DNA from: Pseudomonas sp. efr-133-TYG-5
GTDB lineage: Bacteria; Pseudomonadota; Gammaproteobacteria; Pseudomonadales; Pseudomonadaceae
Assembly: GCF_030209175.1 (NCBI RefSeq)
Contig: NZ_JARVSM010000007.1
Span: 1-64,000, forward strand
Direction of reading: 5' to 3'
Length of the DNA stretch: 64,000 nt
Shown here: positions 53,465 to 62,569 of the stretch, piece after piece
Layout: each line of letters starts with the position of its first letter
How positions within the stretch are numbered: the first letter of the stretch is position 1
The notes under the pieces: generated by a model
The model's input: only the letters and a program-made list of their open reading frames with translations
What the model was told of the DNA's origin: nothing
Databases searched by the model: none
Made by a program: the position numbers and the translations under genes

Positions 53465-54083
53465 AGTCCAGTCCCCGAAAGTGCCGGGATCCGATGAGAT
53501 CGTGACGCTGATCGTCAAGCACCGGGTCAAGGCCGGTTTCGAAGCGCCGTATGAAGCGTGGTTGCGCAACATTGTCAGCGTGGCCGGGCGCGAGGAAGGG
53601 CACCTGGGCGTGGACGTGATGCGCAGCAAGCATGGCGGGCTCGACCTGTTCACCTGCGTGCTGCGGTTTTGCTCGACGGCGGCGATGCAGCGCTGGCTCG
53701 ATTCGCCGCAGCGGCAGACGCTGATCGACGAAGCGGCGCCGATGCTCGCCGATGGCGACCAGACCGAGGTCGCGGCAATCAATGAATTCTGGTTTGCGCC
53801 GCTGACCGATGCCGCTTCGCCTCCGCCGCGCTGGAAGCAGGCCGTGGTGTCGTTGCTGGTAATCCTGCCGCACACCTTGCTGGTGCCGTTGATCTGGGGG
53901 CCGCTGCTGCAGCTCAACGCGTTTCTTTCCAATTACCTGGTCGCCACTTTCCTCATCACCCTGACCATCGTGCTGTCGGTGGTGTACGTGTGCATGCCGG
54001 CGGCGACCCGCCTGTTCGCGCCGTGGCTGGCCGCCAGCCAGCCGCGCGAGCACCTCGAATCCAACGCCAACCCGCCGCGCTGA
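53457..54083 (+). CDS. Antibiotic biosynthesis monooxygenase-type protein with membrane helices
   Basis: The 208-aa protein has an N-terminal ABM ferredoxin-like domain (VTLIVKHRVKAGFEAPYEAWL, then GHLGVDVMR). Two hydrophobic helices follow (AVVSLLVILPHTLLVPLIWG and LVATFLITLTIVLSVVYV). This fusion of ABM with a membrane tail is common in Proteobacteria and is of unknown activity. It overlaps the DoxX gene by 8 bp. Confidence 0.85.
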   Translation: MPEVQSPKVPGSDEIVTLIVKHRVKAGFEAPYEAWLRNIVSVAGREEGHLGVDVMRSKHGGLDLFTCVLRFCSTAAMQRWLDSPQRQTLIDEAAPMLADGDQTEVAAINEFWFAPLTDAASPPPRWKQAVVSLLVILPHTLLVPLIWGPLLQLNAFLSNYLVATFLITLTIVLSVVYVCMPAATRLFAPWLAASQPREHLESNANPPR

Positions 54084-54128
54084 GCCGGCGGGCCTGGGCT
54101 TCGTTTCACTTATCTCGAAGGAACTGCG

Positions 54129-55967
54129 ATGAACGCCGATCTGATTCTGTTCAATGGCCAATTTCATACGGTAGACCGCGAAAAACCCCTCGCCAGCGCC
54201 GTGGCGATCAAGGACGGCCGCTTCGTCGCCGTCGGTAACGATACGCAAGCCATGGCCCATCGCGGGGCCGGCACCCAGGTGGTCGACCTCAAGGGGCGCT
54301 GCGTGATCCCCGGGCTCAACGACTCGCACCTGCACCTGATCCGCGGTGGCCTGAACTACAACCTCGAACTGCGCTGGGAAGGCGTGCCGTCGCTGGCCGA
54401 TGCCCTGCGCATGCTCAAGGAGCAGGCCGACCGCACGCCAACCCCGCAATGGGTGCGCGTGGTCGGCGGCTGGAACGAATTCCAGTTCGCCGAAAAACGC
54501 ATGCCGACCCTCGAAGAGCTCAACCAGGCTGCGCCGGACACGCCGGTGTTCGTTCTGCACCTGTACGACCGCGCCTTGCTCAACCGCGCCGCGTTGCGCG
54601 TGGCCGGTTACACCCGCGACACGCCGAACCCGCCGGGCGGCGAGATCGTCCGCGATGCCAACGGCAACCCGACCGGCATGCTGGTGGCGCGGCCGAACGC
54701 GATGATTCTCTACTCGACGCTGGCCAAGGGGCCGAAGCTGCCGCTGGAATACCAGGTCAACTCGACCCGCCAGTTCATGCGTGAACTCAATCGCCTCGGC
54801 CTGACCAGCGCCATCGACGCCGGCGGTGGTTTCCAGAACTACCCGGACGACTACCAGGTCATCGAGCAACTGGCCAAGGATGAGCAACTGACCATCCGCA
54901 TCGCCTACAACCTGTTCACCCAGAAGCCGAAAGAAGAACTGACCGATTTCCAGAACTGGACCGGCAGCGTCAAGTTGCATCAGGGCGACGACTTCCTGCG
55001 CCACAACGGCGCCGGCGAGATGCTGGTGTTTTCGGCGGCGGACTTCGAAGACTTCCTCGAACCGCGTCCGGACCTGCCGCAGAGCATGGAACAGGAGCTG
55101 GAGCCGGTGGTGCGCCACCTGGTCGAGCAGCGCTGGCCGTTCCGTCTGCACGCGACGTACAACGAGTCGATCAGCCGCATGCTCGACGTGTTCGAGAAGG
55201 TCAACCGTGACATTCCGTTCAACGGTCTGCCGTGGTTCTTCGACCACGCCGAAACCATCACCCCGCAGAACATCGAGCGGGTGAAAGCGCTGGGCGGCGG
55301 CATTGCGATCCAGGATCGCATGGCGTTCCAGGGCGAATATTTTGTCGACCGCTACGGCAAGCAGGCCGCCGAAGCCACGCCGCCGATCAAGCGCATGCTC
55401 GCCGAAGGCGTGCCGGTTGGCGCCGGCACCGACGCGACCCGGGTGTCCAGCTACAACCCGTGGACGTCGCTGTACTGGATGGTCAGCGGCCGCACCGTCG
55501 GTGGCCTGGCGTTGTACGAAGAAGGCTTGCCGCGTACCACCGCGCTGGAACTGTTCACCCACGGCAGCGCCTGGTTCTCGTCGGAGCAGGGCAAGAAGGG
55601 CCAGATCAAGGTCGGCCAACTGGCGGACCTGGCGGCGCTGAGCGCCGACTTCTTCCACGTCGAGGAAGAAGCCATCAAGTGGATCGAGTCGGTGCTGACC
55701 GTGGTCGGCGGCAAGATCGTCTACGCCGCCGGCGACTTCGAGAAGCTCGGCCCGGCCAGCGTGCCAGTGCTGCCGGACTGGTCGCCAGTGGTGAAAGTCC
55801 CGGGCCACTGGCGGCCGAACTCGCCGTTGCAGGCGCAGGTGCACCAGTGCAGCGGCCCGTGTGCGGTACACACCCACAGCCATGAGAAGGCGCGGATGTC
55901 GAGCGTGCCGGTCAGCGATTTCGCCGGGTTCTGGGGTGCGTTCGGCTGTTCCTGCTTCGCTTTCTGA
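54129..55967 (+). CDS. Amidohydrolase family protein (YtcJ-like)
   Basis: The 612-aa metal-dependent hydrolase has the N-terminal GLNDSHLHL metal motif, a central TIM barrel (FDHAETITPQNIERVKALGG) and GAGTDATRVSSYNPW with a late Asp ligand. It resembles YtcJ/LAF3 exo-amidohydrolases. The C-terminus is Cys/His-containing (HTHSHEKARM and GCSCF), which is unusual. AAGGA precedes the start. It lies in the operon between the ABM and isochorismatase genes. Confidence 0.88.
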   Translation: MNADLILFNGQFHTVDREKPLASAVAIKDGRFVAVGNDTQAMAHRGAGTQVVDLKGRCVIPGLNDSHLHLIRGGLNYNLELRWEGVPSLADALRMLKEQADRTPTPQWVRVVGGWNEFQFAEKRMPTLEELNQAAPDTPVFVLHLYDRALLNRAALRVAGYTRDTPNPPGGEIVRDANGNPTGMLVARPNAMILYSTLAKGPKLPLEYQVNSTRQFMRELNRLGLTSAIDAGGGFQNYPDDYQVIEQLAKDEQLTIRIAYNLFTQKPKEELTDFQNWTGSVKLHQGDDFLRHNGAGEMLVFSAADFEDFLEPRPDLPQSMEQELEPVVRHLVEQRWPFRLHATYNESISRMLDVFEKVNRDIPFNGLPWFFDHAETITPQNIERVKALGGGIAIQDRMAFQGEYFVDRYGKQAAEATPPIKRMLAEGVPVGAGTDATRVSSYNPWTSLYWMVSGRTVGGLALYEEGLPRTTALELFTHGSAWFSSEQGKKGQIKVGQLADLAALSADFFHVEEEAIKWIESVLTVVGGKIVYAAGDFEKLGPASVPVLPDWSPVVKVPGHWRPNSPLQAQVHQCSGPCAVHTHSHEKARMSSVPVSDFAGFWGAFGCSCFAF

Positions 55968-56036
55968 TGCCCTTAACAATGCGCCGGCCAGCACGGCCGG
56001 TGCCGTACGCAACATCCATCCACCGAGGAGTTTCAC

Positions 56037-56663
56037 ATGAGCAACGTTCCTTACTCGCGCCTGAACAAAGACGACGCCGTGGTGCTGCTGGTCGACCACC
56101 AGACCGGGCTGATCTCGCTGGTTCAGGATTTCTCGCCAAACGAGTTCAAGAACAACGTGCTGGCGCTGGGCGACATCGCCAAGTTCTTCAACCTGCCGAC
56201 CATCCTCACCACCAGTTTCGACAGCGGCCCGAACGGCCCGATCGTGCCGGAACTCAAGGAGCAATTCCCCGACGCACCGTTCATCGCTCGTCCAGGCCAG
56301 ATCAACGCCTGGGACAACGAAGACTTCGTCAAGGCCATCAAGGCCACCGGTCGCAAGCAACTGATCATCGCCGGTGTGGTGACCGATGTGTGCGTGGCGT
56401 TCCCGACCCTGTCGGCCATCGCCGAAGGTTTTGAAGTGTTCGTGGTGACCGATGCTTCCGGCACCTTCAACACCACCGTGCAGCAAGCGGCGTGGGCGCG
56501 GATGTCGGCGGCCGGTGCACACCTGCTGAACTGGTTCGCCGTGGCCTGCGAGCTGCAGGTTGACTGGCGCAACGACATGGAAGGCCTGGCGAATCTGCTG
56601 TCGCAGCGCCTGCCGAACTATCGCAACCTGATCAACAGCTACACCAAGTTCACCGCCAAGTAA
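56037..56663 (+). CDS. Isochorismatase-family hydrolase (YcaC-like)
   Basis: The 208-aa cysteine hydrolase has VLLVDHQTGL (catalytic Asp) and GVVTDVCVAFPTLSA (catalytic Cys), as in YcaC. The substrate is unknown. It is the last gene of the 53048-56663 unit and is followed by a terminator. Confidence 0.9.
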   Translation: MSNVPYSRLNKDDAVVLLVDHQTGLISLVQDFSPNEFKNNVLALGDIAKFFNLPTILTTSFDSGPNGPIVPELKEQFPDAPFIARPGQINAWDNEDFVKAIKATGRKQLIIAGVVTDVCVAFPTLSAIAEGFEVFVVTDASGTFNTTVQQAAWARMSAAGAHLLNWFAVACELQVDWRNDMEGLANLLSQRLPNYRNLINSYTKFTAK

Positions 56664-56675
56664 GGCGCTGACGAC

Positions 56676-56708
56676 AAAAATGCCCGCCGTTGTGCGGGCA
56701 TTTTTTTT
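56676..56708 (+). terminator. Terminator of the 53048-56663 operon
   Basis: AATGCCCGC/GCGGGCATT stem with T8. Confidence 0.9.
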
Positions 56709-56827
56709 GCGCTGTTGCTGCAAGCGTATTGCAACCCCTCTCTCACGGTGCGAGAGGGGACTGACCGCGGTATCTGCTCATTGTTCGGAGACCTGAAAGA
56801 TCGAGCTGATCTCGGCGGGCGCTCACC

Positions 56828-58255
56828 TCAACGCTTCTGCAACCAGCCCAGAAATCCGCCTTTCCTGACGGGCGCCGGGGCGGCCATCAGTGCCAGTCGG
56901 CTGTTTTGCTGGCGCACGGCCTGCAGTTTGCTCAGCGCTCGTCCGACTTCGCTGCGCTGCTCCATGCACTCGCGGGTCAGGTGCTTGTCGAGGCGGTAGA
57001 TGATCGAAGACGTCAGCGCGGTGAACGTCGCCTGCGAAGGCGTATCCGCCAGAATGCTCTGCTCGCCCATGACTTCGCTCGGGCCCATGCGTCCGGCCTC
57101 GGTGAAGCCATTGCCGTCCGGCACGCTGGCGCTGACCACGCCGGTGGCGATGACGAACAGGCTGTCCGGCACTTCATCCAGGGCCAGCACCACCTGACCG
57201 GCGCTGTACTGCTGGGCGACCATCGACCCGGCGAGGCGATCACGCTCATCGGGGCTCAGCGAGCGGAACACTTTCACCTCATCGAGCAACGCGCGAGCGC
57301 GGCTCGTGGGTTCGAGGACGCCGTCCGGATGCCGCGAAATCCCCGCGGCTTCGAGATGCCGATGGGCGAGATCGAACAGCTGATTGCGCACGTCGCCTTT
57401 CTTGCCCAACTCGGCGATGAAGCCACTGGCGACGTACTCGGACATCTCCTCGCCGGCCTCTTTGAGCAGCGCTTTCGGTGCCGGCTCCAGCAGCAGGCTG
57501 CTGCTGCCTTGCAGCGTGCGCTCGAGGGCGTCGAGTACCCGGCGTGGGCGGATGTGGTTGGGCACCTTGATGCTGATCGATACGCCGTGCAGATGGGTCG
57601 GCCGGCTGAGATTGACGATCTTGGCCTTGGCCGCCACCGAGTTCGGCACCACGGCCAGGGTGCCGCTGCTGGTCAGCAGGTGCGTGGCGCGCCAGTCGAT
57701 GTCGAGCACCTTGCCTTCGACGCCGTCGATCACCACCAGGTCATCCACCTGATAGGGCTTGGTAGTGTTCAGCACGATGCCGGAGAACACATCGCTCAAG
57801 GTGCTCTGCAGCGCCAGGCCGAGGACGATGGCAAACACCCCGGAGGTCGCCAGCAAGCCTTTGACCGGCAACTCCAGCACATAACCGGCTGCAGCGACGA
57901 TGGCGACCAGGAATACCAGCGCGCCGATCACCTCCTGCAACAAGCGGCCGCTGTGACCGATGCGGCGCATCAGCGCCAGACCGATCACCACGGTCAGCAC
58001 CCGTGCGGCGTACAGCCACCAGAGGATGCCCAGTGCCGTCGCGCCGAGTTGCGCCACCGGGTCGTCAGCGAACGGCGGCGCCTGCAACGGGCTCACGCCG
58101 GCGTTGATCAGCAGTGCCGTGAAACCCAGGAACAGCCCCAGCCGCACCGCTACCTGCGGCGCACGGTGCTTGAACGGGGCGAGGTGCCAGAGTACGGCGT
58201 CGAGCACCAGCAGCACGGTGCTCCAGGTCAGCAGGTGGGCGAAGAGAAAGGACAT
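56828..58255 (-). CDS. Mechanosensitive ion channel (MscS) with C-terminal cyclic-nucleotide-binding domain
   Basis: The 475-aa protein has four hydrophobic helices at the N-terminus. The MscS pore helix and beta domain follow (GVFAIVLGLALQSTLSDVFSGIVL, VDDLVVIDGVEGKVLDIDWRAT), then a soluble vestibule. About the last 150 residues are of cNMP-binding type (SAGQVVLALDEVPDSLFVIATG and GEQSILADTPSQATF). It should gate solute efflux with a ligand input. The ATG at 58255 is preferred to the longer frame. Confidence 0.88.
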   Translation of the reverse strand: MSFLFAHLLTWSTVLLVLDAVLWHLAPFKHRAPQVAVRLGLFLGFTALLINAGVSPLQAPPFADDPVAQLGATALGILWWLYAARVLTVVIGLALMRRIGHSGRLLQEVIGALVFLVAIVAAAGYVLELPVKGLLATSGVFAIVLGLALQSTLSDVFSGIVLNTTKPYQVDDLVVIDGVEGKVLDIDWRATHLLTSSGTLAVVPNSVAAKAKIVNLSRPTHLHGVSISIKVPNHIRPRRVLDALERTLQGSSSLLLEPAPKALLKEAGEEMSEYVASGFIAELGKKGDVRNQLFDLAHRHLEAAGISRHPDGVLEPTSRARALLDEVKVFRSLSPDERDRLAGSMVAQQYSAGQVVLALDEVPDSLFVIATGVVSASVPDGNGFTEAGRMGPSEVMGEQSILADTPSQATFTALTSSIIYRLDKHLTRECMEQRSEVGRALSKLQAVRQQNSRLALMAAPAPVRKGGFLGWLQKR

Positions 58256-58344
58256 CGCAGGCTCCAGGTCTGGGTGGGCGGTTGTCGCGAGGGTGCTGGC
58301 TTGCGCTTGCGTGCGAGCCCTCGCCACGCCCGTCGACAGGACAG

Positions 58345-58380
58345 AAAAAACCTCGCCACACCGTTGAGTGTGGCGAGGCT
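58345..58380 (-). terminator. Terminator of the esterase gene
   Basis: On the minus strand, AGCCTCGCCACAC/GTGTGGCGAGGTT stem with T6, 8 bp after the stop codon. Confidence 0.88.
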
Positions 58381-58387
58381 CCGGGCA

Positions 58388-59407
58388 TCAGTTCAGATGC
58401 GTCTTCAGTTCGGCCGCTGCCTGGCGTACCGCTGCCTTGACCTGCGGAATCTGGCTCAACGGGTTGAGCAGACCGAAGTCGTGAATCATCCCGTTGTAGC
58501 GCACCGAGGTCACCGCCACACCTGCGGCGTCGAGGTGGCGCGCATAGCCTTCGCCTTCGTCACGCAGCACGTCGAACTCGGCGGTCTGCACCAGTGCTGC
58601 CGGCAGGCCCTTGAGCTGTTCGCTGCTGGCGTTGAGCGGCGAGGCGTGGATCTGCGCGCGCTCGGCCGGGTTGGTGGTGTAGTTGTCCCAGAACCACTGC
58701 ATCATGCCTTTGGTGAGGAAGTGGCCCTCGGCGAATTGCTGGTACGAACCGTCGTCGAACTGTGCGTTGGTCACCGGCCACATCAGCAACTGGAAGCGCA
58801 GGGCCGGGGCTTTCTGCTCCTTGGCCATCAGGGCCACGACCGCCGCCATGTTGCCGCCGACGCTGTTGCCGGCCACCGCCAGACGCTTGCCGTCGACAGC
58901 AATCTCTTTGCCGTGCTCGGCCACCCATTTCGTCGCCGCATAAGCCTGGTTGATCGCGGTCGGGTACTGCGCTTCCGGCGATGGTGTGTAGTCGACGTAC
59001 ACCGCGACGGCGCCGGAGCCCACCACCAGGTCACGAATCAGGCGCTGGTGCGTCGGGTAATCGCCGAGCACCCAGCCGCCACCGTGGAAGAACATGAACA
59101 CCGGCAGCTCGCCTTTGACCTTGGCCGGGCGCACCACTTTCAGGTTGATCGTCTGGCCATCGACCGTGATCGCCTTGTCGCTGACTTCGACACCGGACAA
59201 GTCGACCTTCACCGAGGCCTGCGCGCCGGTCAGCACCGCACGGGCGTCTTTCGGGCTCAGTTGCTCCAGTGGCTTGCCACCGCCGGCGGCGAGGGCTTCG
59301 AGAAAGGCCTGGGTGTTGTGTTCGACACCCGGGCTGCCAGCGGCGGCAAAAGCGTTGCCGATCGACAGGGCGAGCAGGGAAGCGGCGAGGGTTTTCTTAA
59401 TGGTCAT
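58388..59407 (-). CDS. Exported alpha/beta hydrolase (HSL-type esterase)
   Basis: The 339-aa protein has a signal peptide (KKTLAASLLALSIGNAFAAA). The hormone-sensitive-lipase family motifs HGGGW (oxyanion hole) and GNSVGGN (nucleophile Ser) are present, with a C-terminal Asp and His (FDVLRDEGEGYA, MIHDFG). It hydrolyses short-chain esters, probably in the periplasm or outside. AAGGA 7 bp upstream supports 59407. It is divergent from a LysR gene. Confidence 0.9.
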   Translation of the reverse strand: MTIKKTLAASLLALSIGNAFAAAGSPGVEHNTQAFLEALAAGGGKPLEQLSPKDARAVLTGAQASVKVDLSGVEVSDKAITVDGQTINLKVVRPAKVKGELPVFMFFHGGGWVLGDYPTHQRLIRDLVVGSGAVAVYVDYTPSPEAQYPTAINQAYAATKWVAEHGKEIAVDGKRLAVAGNSVGGNMAAVVALMAKEQKAPALRFQLLMWPVTNAQFDDGSYQQFAEGHFLTKGMMQWFWDNYTTNPAERAQIHASPLNASSEQLKGLPAALVQTAEFDVLRDEGEGYARHLDAAGVAVTSVRYNGMIHDFGLLNPLSQIPQVKAAVRQAAAELKTHLN

Positions 59408-59569
59408 GTGCAATTCCTTTTTAAGTCGTTTGAGTTTTTCTATGCCTTGGGATCGGGCTGCTGTGGCGCTGGGCTTCAGGCCTCAGCAACACCGTGAGCA
59501 CAGATTAATCAGGTGCCAGAATGGGAAAAAGCGGCTATAAAGCGTTTGACTGTCAACCAGAGAGCGACA

Positions 59570-60469
59570 ATGAACCCGTTCGAAGACATGCGTATTTTTT
59601 GCCAGGTGATGGACTCCGGCAGTTTCACGGCGGCGGCCGATCAGTTGGGCCTGTCCAAACAGTTCGTCAGCCGGCGCCTGATGCAGTTGGAGGAGCGCCT
59701 CGGCGTGCGACTGCTCAATCGTTCGACCCGGCGTCTGGACGTGACCCCGCTGGGCCAGAGCTATTACGAGTCGGCGTTGCGGCTGCTTGGCGAAGTCGAG
59801 TCGGTGGAGCAGGGCATCGCCGGGCAGACCGCCGAGCCGCGCGGGACGATCCGCGTCAGTGCACCGCTGTCGTTTGCGGTGGCGCACCTGGGCTGCCTGC
59901 TGCCGCCATTCCTGCAGCGTTACCGCGAGGTCACGGTGGAGGTGGACCTGAGCGATCGTCCGGTGGACCTGCTCGGCGAGGGCTACGACCTGGCGCTGCG
60001 CATCGGTGTGCTGGAGGACTCGACGCTGATCGCCCGACGCATTGCCGCCATCGAGCGGGTTTACTGCGCCAGCCCGGCGTATCTGGCCGAGCGCGGCACG
60101 CCGCAGAAGCCCGAGGATCTGCTCGGCCACGACTGCCTGCCGTACGGACATGGCCGGTCGGTGCAGTGGCGGTTCAACGCGGGGCAGGGCAAGCCGCTGC
60201 TGGTGAATGTCACCGGGCGCATGCGCGTCAACAACGGTGAGTTGCTGCGTGACGCGGCGGTGGCGGGGATGGGCATTACCTATCTGCCGACCTTCATCGT
60301 CGGCGCGGCGCTGCAGGATGGCCGGTTGGTGCCGGTGCTGGATGAGTTGCGTCCGGAGCCGCTGACGTTGTCGGCGGTGTATCCGCAGCATCGCCAGGCC
60401 TCGCGGCCGGTGCAGGCGTTGATCGAGTTTTTGCGCGAGCGTCTCGATCAGTCACCCGGCGCGCTGTAG
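59570..60469 (+). CDS. LysR family transcriptional regulator
   Basis: The 299-aa regulator has the LysR helix-turn-helix (MDSGSFTAAADQLGLSKQFV) and a CrgA-like effector domain. It is divergently oriented to the exported esterase across 162 bp, so the esterase is its likely target. Confidence 0.92.
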   Translation: MNPFEDMRIFCQVMDSGSFTAAADQLGLSKQFVSRRLMQLEERLGVRLLNRSTRRLDVTPLGQSYYESALRLLGEVESVEQGIAGQTAEPRGTIRVSAPLSFAVAHLGCLLPPFLQRYREVTVEVDLSDRPVDLLGEGYDLALRIGVLEDSTLIARRIAAIERVYCASPAYLAERGTPQKPEDLLGHDCLPYGHGRSVQWRFNAGQGKPLLVNVTGRMRVNNGELLRDAAVAGMGITYLPTFIVGAALQDGRLVPVLDELRPEPLTLSAVYPQHRQASRPVQALIEFLRERLDQSPGAL

Positions 60470-60555
60470 CGGCGGGGGGGCGCTGGGCTGCGGGAGCCGG
60501 TTGTCGGAGCGACGGGGACGAGTTTGACAGCCTTGGGGTGGCTGTCGGGGCCTCA

Positions 60556-60578
60556 TCGCTGGCAAGCCAGCTCCCACA
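60556..60578. repeat. REP-like sequence
   Basis: TCGCTGGCAAGCCAGCTCCC plus ACA, a known fluorescens-group REP head with an internal palindrome, lies in the 131-bp gap after the LysR gene. Confidence 0.7.
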
Positions 60579-60600
60579 GGGGGTGGTGTTTCAGCCGGGG

Positions 60601-61287
60601 TCAGTTGGTGCGTTTGTTGTCGCCCGGTTCACCACCGACATGTACGCCGCGATCATCACCGACTTCACCGGCACGGTGCACGCCACGGTCGTCACCGACT
60701 TCACCGGCGCGGTGTACGCCACGGTCGTCGCCGACTTCACCGGCGCGGTGCACGCCGCGATCATCACCGACTTCACCTGCACGGTGCACGCCGCGATCAT
60801 CACCGACTTCACCGGCACGGTGTACGCCACGGTCGTCGCCGACTTCACCGGCGCGGTGTACGCCACGGTCGTCGCCGACTTCACCGGCGCGGTGTACGCC
60901 GCGATCGTCGCCAGGTTCGGCGTGCGTGCCATTGCGACCCGAGGAGGCGCTGCTGCCGGAATGCCCCGAGCCCTGTCCACTGTTGCCGCTGTGGCCACCG
61001 CTGTCGCCATGGCCGCCGCCACTGCCGCCACCACTGCCACCGCCGTTACCTCCGCCACCGCCACCGCTGCCACCATGGCCGCCGCCGTTACCTCCGCCGC
61101 CACCACCGCTTCCGCCTCCGCCGCCACCTCCACTTCCGCCGTGGCCGCCGCCACCACCGCCGCCGCCACTACCCCCTTCCTTGGCCTGAACACTGGACAC
61201 CCCCGAGAGGCTGTCCGGAATCAATACGGTAGACGCCGACAGGACTGCGCCGATGGCCATCGCGAGCATGAGCTGTTTAATGTGCAT
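60601..61287 (-). CDS. Exported Gly-rich protein with 12-residue tandem repeats
   Basis: The 228-aa protein has a signal peptide (IKQLMLAMAIGAVLSASTVL...) and then a stretch of about 80 residues that is almost only Gly, Ser, His and Asn. The C-terminal part has seven identical units GDDRGVHRAGEV plus one degenerate unit. GGAG precedes the ATG at 61287. It lies 76 bp downstream of gspF in the same direction, so it may be a substrate or surface partner of that secretion system. No homologous family is recognised. Confidence 0.78.
   Translation of the reverse strand: MHIKQLMLAMAIGAVLSASTVLIPDSLSGVSSVQAKEGGSGGGGGGGGHGGSGGGGGGGSGGGGGGNGGGHGGSGGGGGGNGGGSGGGSGGGHGDSGGHSGNSGQGSGHSGSSASSGRNGTHAEPGDDRGVHRAGEVGDDRGVHRAGEVGDDRGVHRAGEVGDDRGVHRAGEVGDDRGVHRAGEVGDDRGVHRAGEVGDDRGVHRAGEVGDDRGVHVGGEPGDNKRTN
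60628..60915. repeat. Eight 36-bp tandem repeats inside the Gly-rich gene
   Basis: Eight consecutive 36-bp units start TTCACC on the plus strand. Seven encode the same 12 residues on the minus strand although their DNA differs at several synonymous positions, for example GTCGGTGATGAT against GTCGGCGACGAC. Confidence 0.9.
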
Positions 61288-61363
61288 ATCGTTCTCCGTC
61301 TTTGTTGTCATGGTTGGGAACGTGGATGTGCGTTGTTGCATGGGATCCGACCCGTTCCCGAGG

Positions 61364-62569
61364 TCAGTGAATACTCGACGCCAGTTCGAAAATCGGGATG
61401 TACATCAGGATCACGATGACCCCGATGAGCAGGCCGATGAAGGTCATCAGCAGCGGTTCGAACAGGCGCACGAACCACTCGATCCAGCGGCTGATTTCCT
61501 CGTCGTAGAAATCGGCGCTGCGTTCCATCATCTGCCCGAGGTTGCCGGACTGTTCGCCGGCACGCAGCAGGCGCAGGGACACCGGCGTGACCAGGCGATT
61601 GAGCTCCAGCGCGCTGGACAGTGACTGACCCTCGCGCACCCGCTCGCAGGCCTGATCGAGGCGCGCCCGCGACGCTACGGTGAGCAGGCCGCGCACCATG
61701 CCCATGGCGGTCACCAGCGGAATCCCGCCCTGCAGCAGAATCCCCAGCGAGCGGTAGAAGCGCGCCAGCTCGTACATGAAGATCCGCTGGTGCACGGCGG
61801 GCAGGCGTTCCACCAGCCGATCCAGGCCACGGCGAAATGCCGGTTGTTTCTGCACCAGCGCGAGCGTGACGATGATGGCTGCCAGCGCACCGAAGAATTC
61901 GCCCTGATGGGCGTGCAGGAACATGCCGCTGCTCATCAGCAGCTGCGACAGCCACGGCAGGTTCGAGCCCAGGCCTTCGAACACCAGGCTGAAGCGCGGC
62001 ACCACGTAGCCCATCAGGAACAACACCACGCCACCGCCGACCACCAGCAACAGCAGCGGATAGATCGACGCACTGACGATCTTCTGCCGCACCTCGTCCA
62101 TGCGCTGGCGGTAACTGACATAACGGCCCAGCGCATCGCCGACCGCGCCGGTCTTCTCGCTGGACTGTACCAGCGCCACGTACAACGGTGGGAAGACCGC
62201 CGACAACTGGCCCAGCGCCTGGGAGAAGGATTTGCCTTCGTACAGCAGGCGCACCAGTTCACTCAAGGTCTTGCGGGCGGCGGGCGCGGTTTCTTTTTCC
62301 GCCAGGCTTTCCAGGGCATCGATCAACGGCAGGCCGGCGTTGAGCAGGGTGGTCAGCTCCTGGCTGAACAGCACCAGGTTGAACGTTTCGCGCTGGCGCA
62401 GCCGCAGCGAGCGCCAGTGCCGCTCGACGTGCAGGCTGACCACGCGCAGGCCCTGATCTTCGGCGATGCGCCGTGCTTCGCCGGCACCGGGCGCCTCGAT
62501 GCTCAGCGACACCACGCCGGCCTTGCCCACTGCCTTCAGATGAAAACGCATGCCAGGTGCTCCGCTCAT
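61364..62569 (-). CDS. gspF: Type II secretion system inner-membrane protein F
   Basis: The 401-aa protein has two T2SF domains. Each is followed by a membrane helix (LLLLVVGGGVVLFLMGYVVP and the last LLMTFIGLLIGVIVILMYIP). It has the hallmark GxPL segments (LLNAGLPLIDALESLA, LLQGGIPLVTAM). It forms the inner-membrane platform of the secreton. Its start overlaps the gspG stop by 4 bp. Confidence 0.93.
   Translation of the reverse strand: MSGAPGMRFHLKAVGKAGVVSLSIEAPGAGEARRIAEDQGLRVVSLHVERHWRSLRLRQRETFNLVLFSQELTTLLNAGLPLIDALESLAEKETAPAARKTLSELVRLLYEGKSFSQALGQLSAVFPPLYVALVQSSEKTGAVGDALGRYVSYRQRMDEVRQKIVSASIYPLLLLVVGGGVVLFLMGYVVPRFSLVFEGLGSNLPWLSQLLMSSGMFLHAHQGEFFGALAAIIVTLALVQKQPAFRRGLDRLVERLPAVHQRIFMYELARFYRSLGILLQGGIPLVTAMGMVRGLLTVASRARLDQACERVREGQSLSSALELNRLVTPVSLRLLRAGEQSGNLGQMMERSADFYDEEISRWIEWFVRLFEPLLMTFIGLLIGVIVILMYIPIFELASSIH

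Noticed and set aside
53427..56723. Very long minus-strand open frame across the ABM, amidohydrolase and isochorismatase genes
   Set aside because: It spans three recognisable genes of the opposite strand and their gaps, and its translation is Arg/His/Gln/Val-rich with no domain.
56906..59497. Long plus-strand open frame opposite the MscS and esterase genes
   Set aside because: Antisense shadow. The minus-strand proteins have clear signal peptides, domains and terminators.
60628..60915. 36-bp periodic repeats considered as a CRISPR array
   Set aside because: Units are contiguous with no spacers and encode an unbroken peptide repeat.
60524..61419. Plus-strand frames over the Gly-rich gene (Pro-rich and Thr/Ala-rich translations)
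   Set aside because: The minus-strand frame has a signal peptide and ribosome-binding site, and silent-site variation among repeats preserves its protein.
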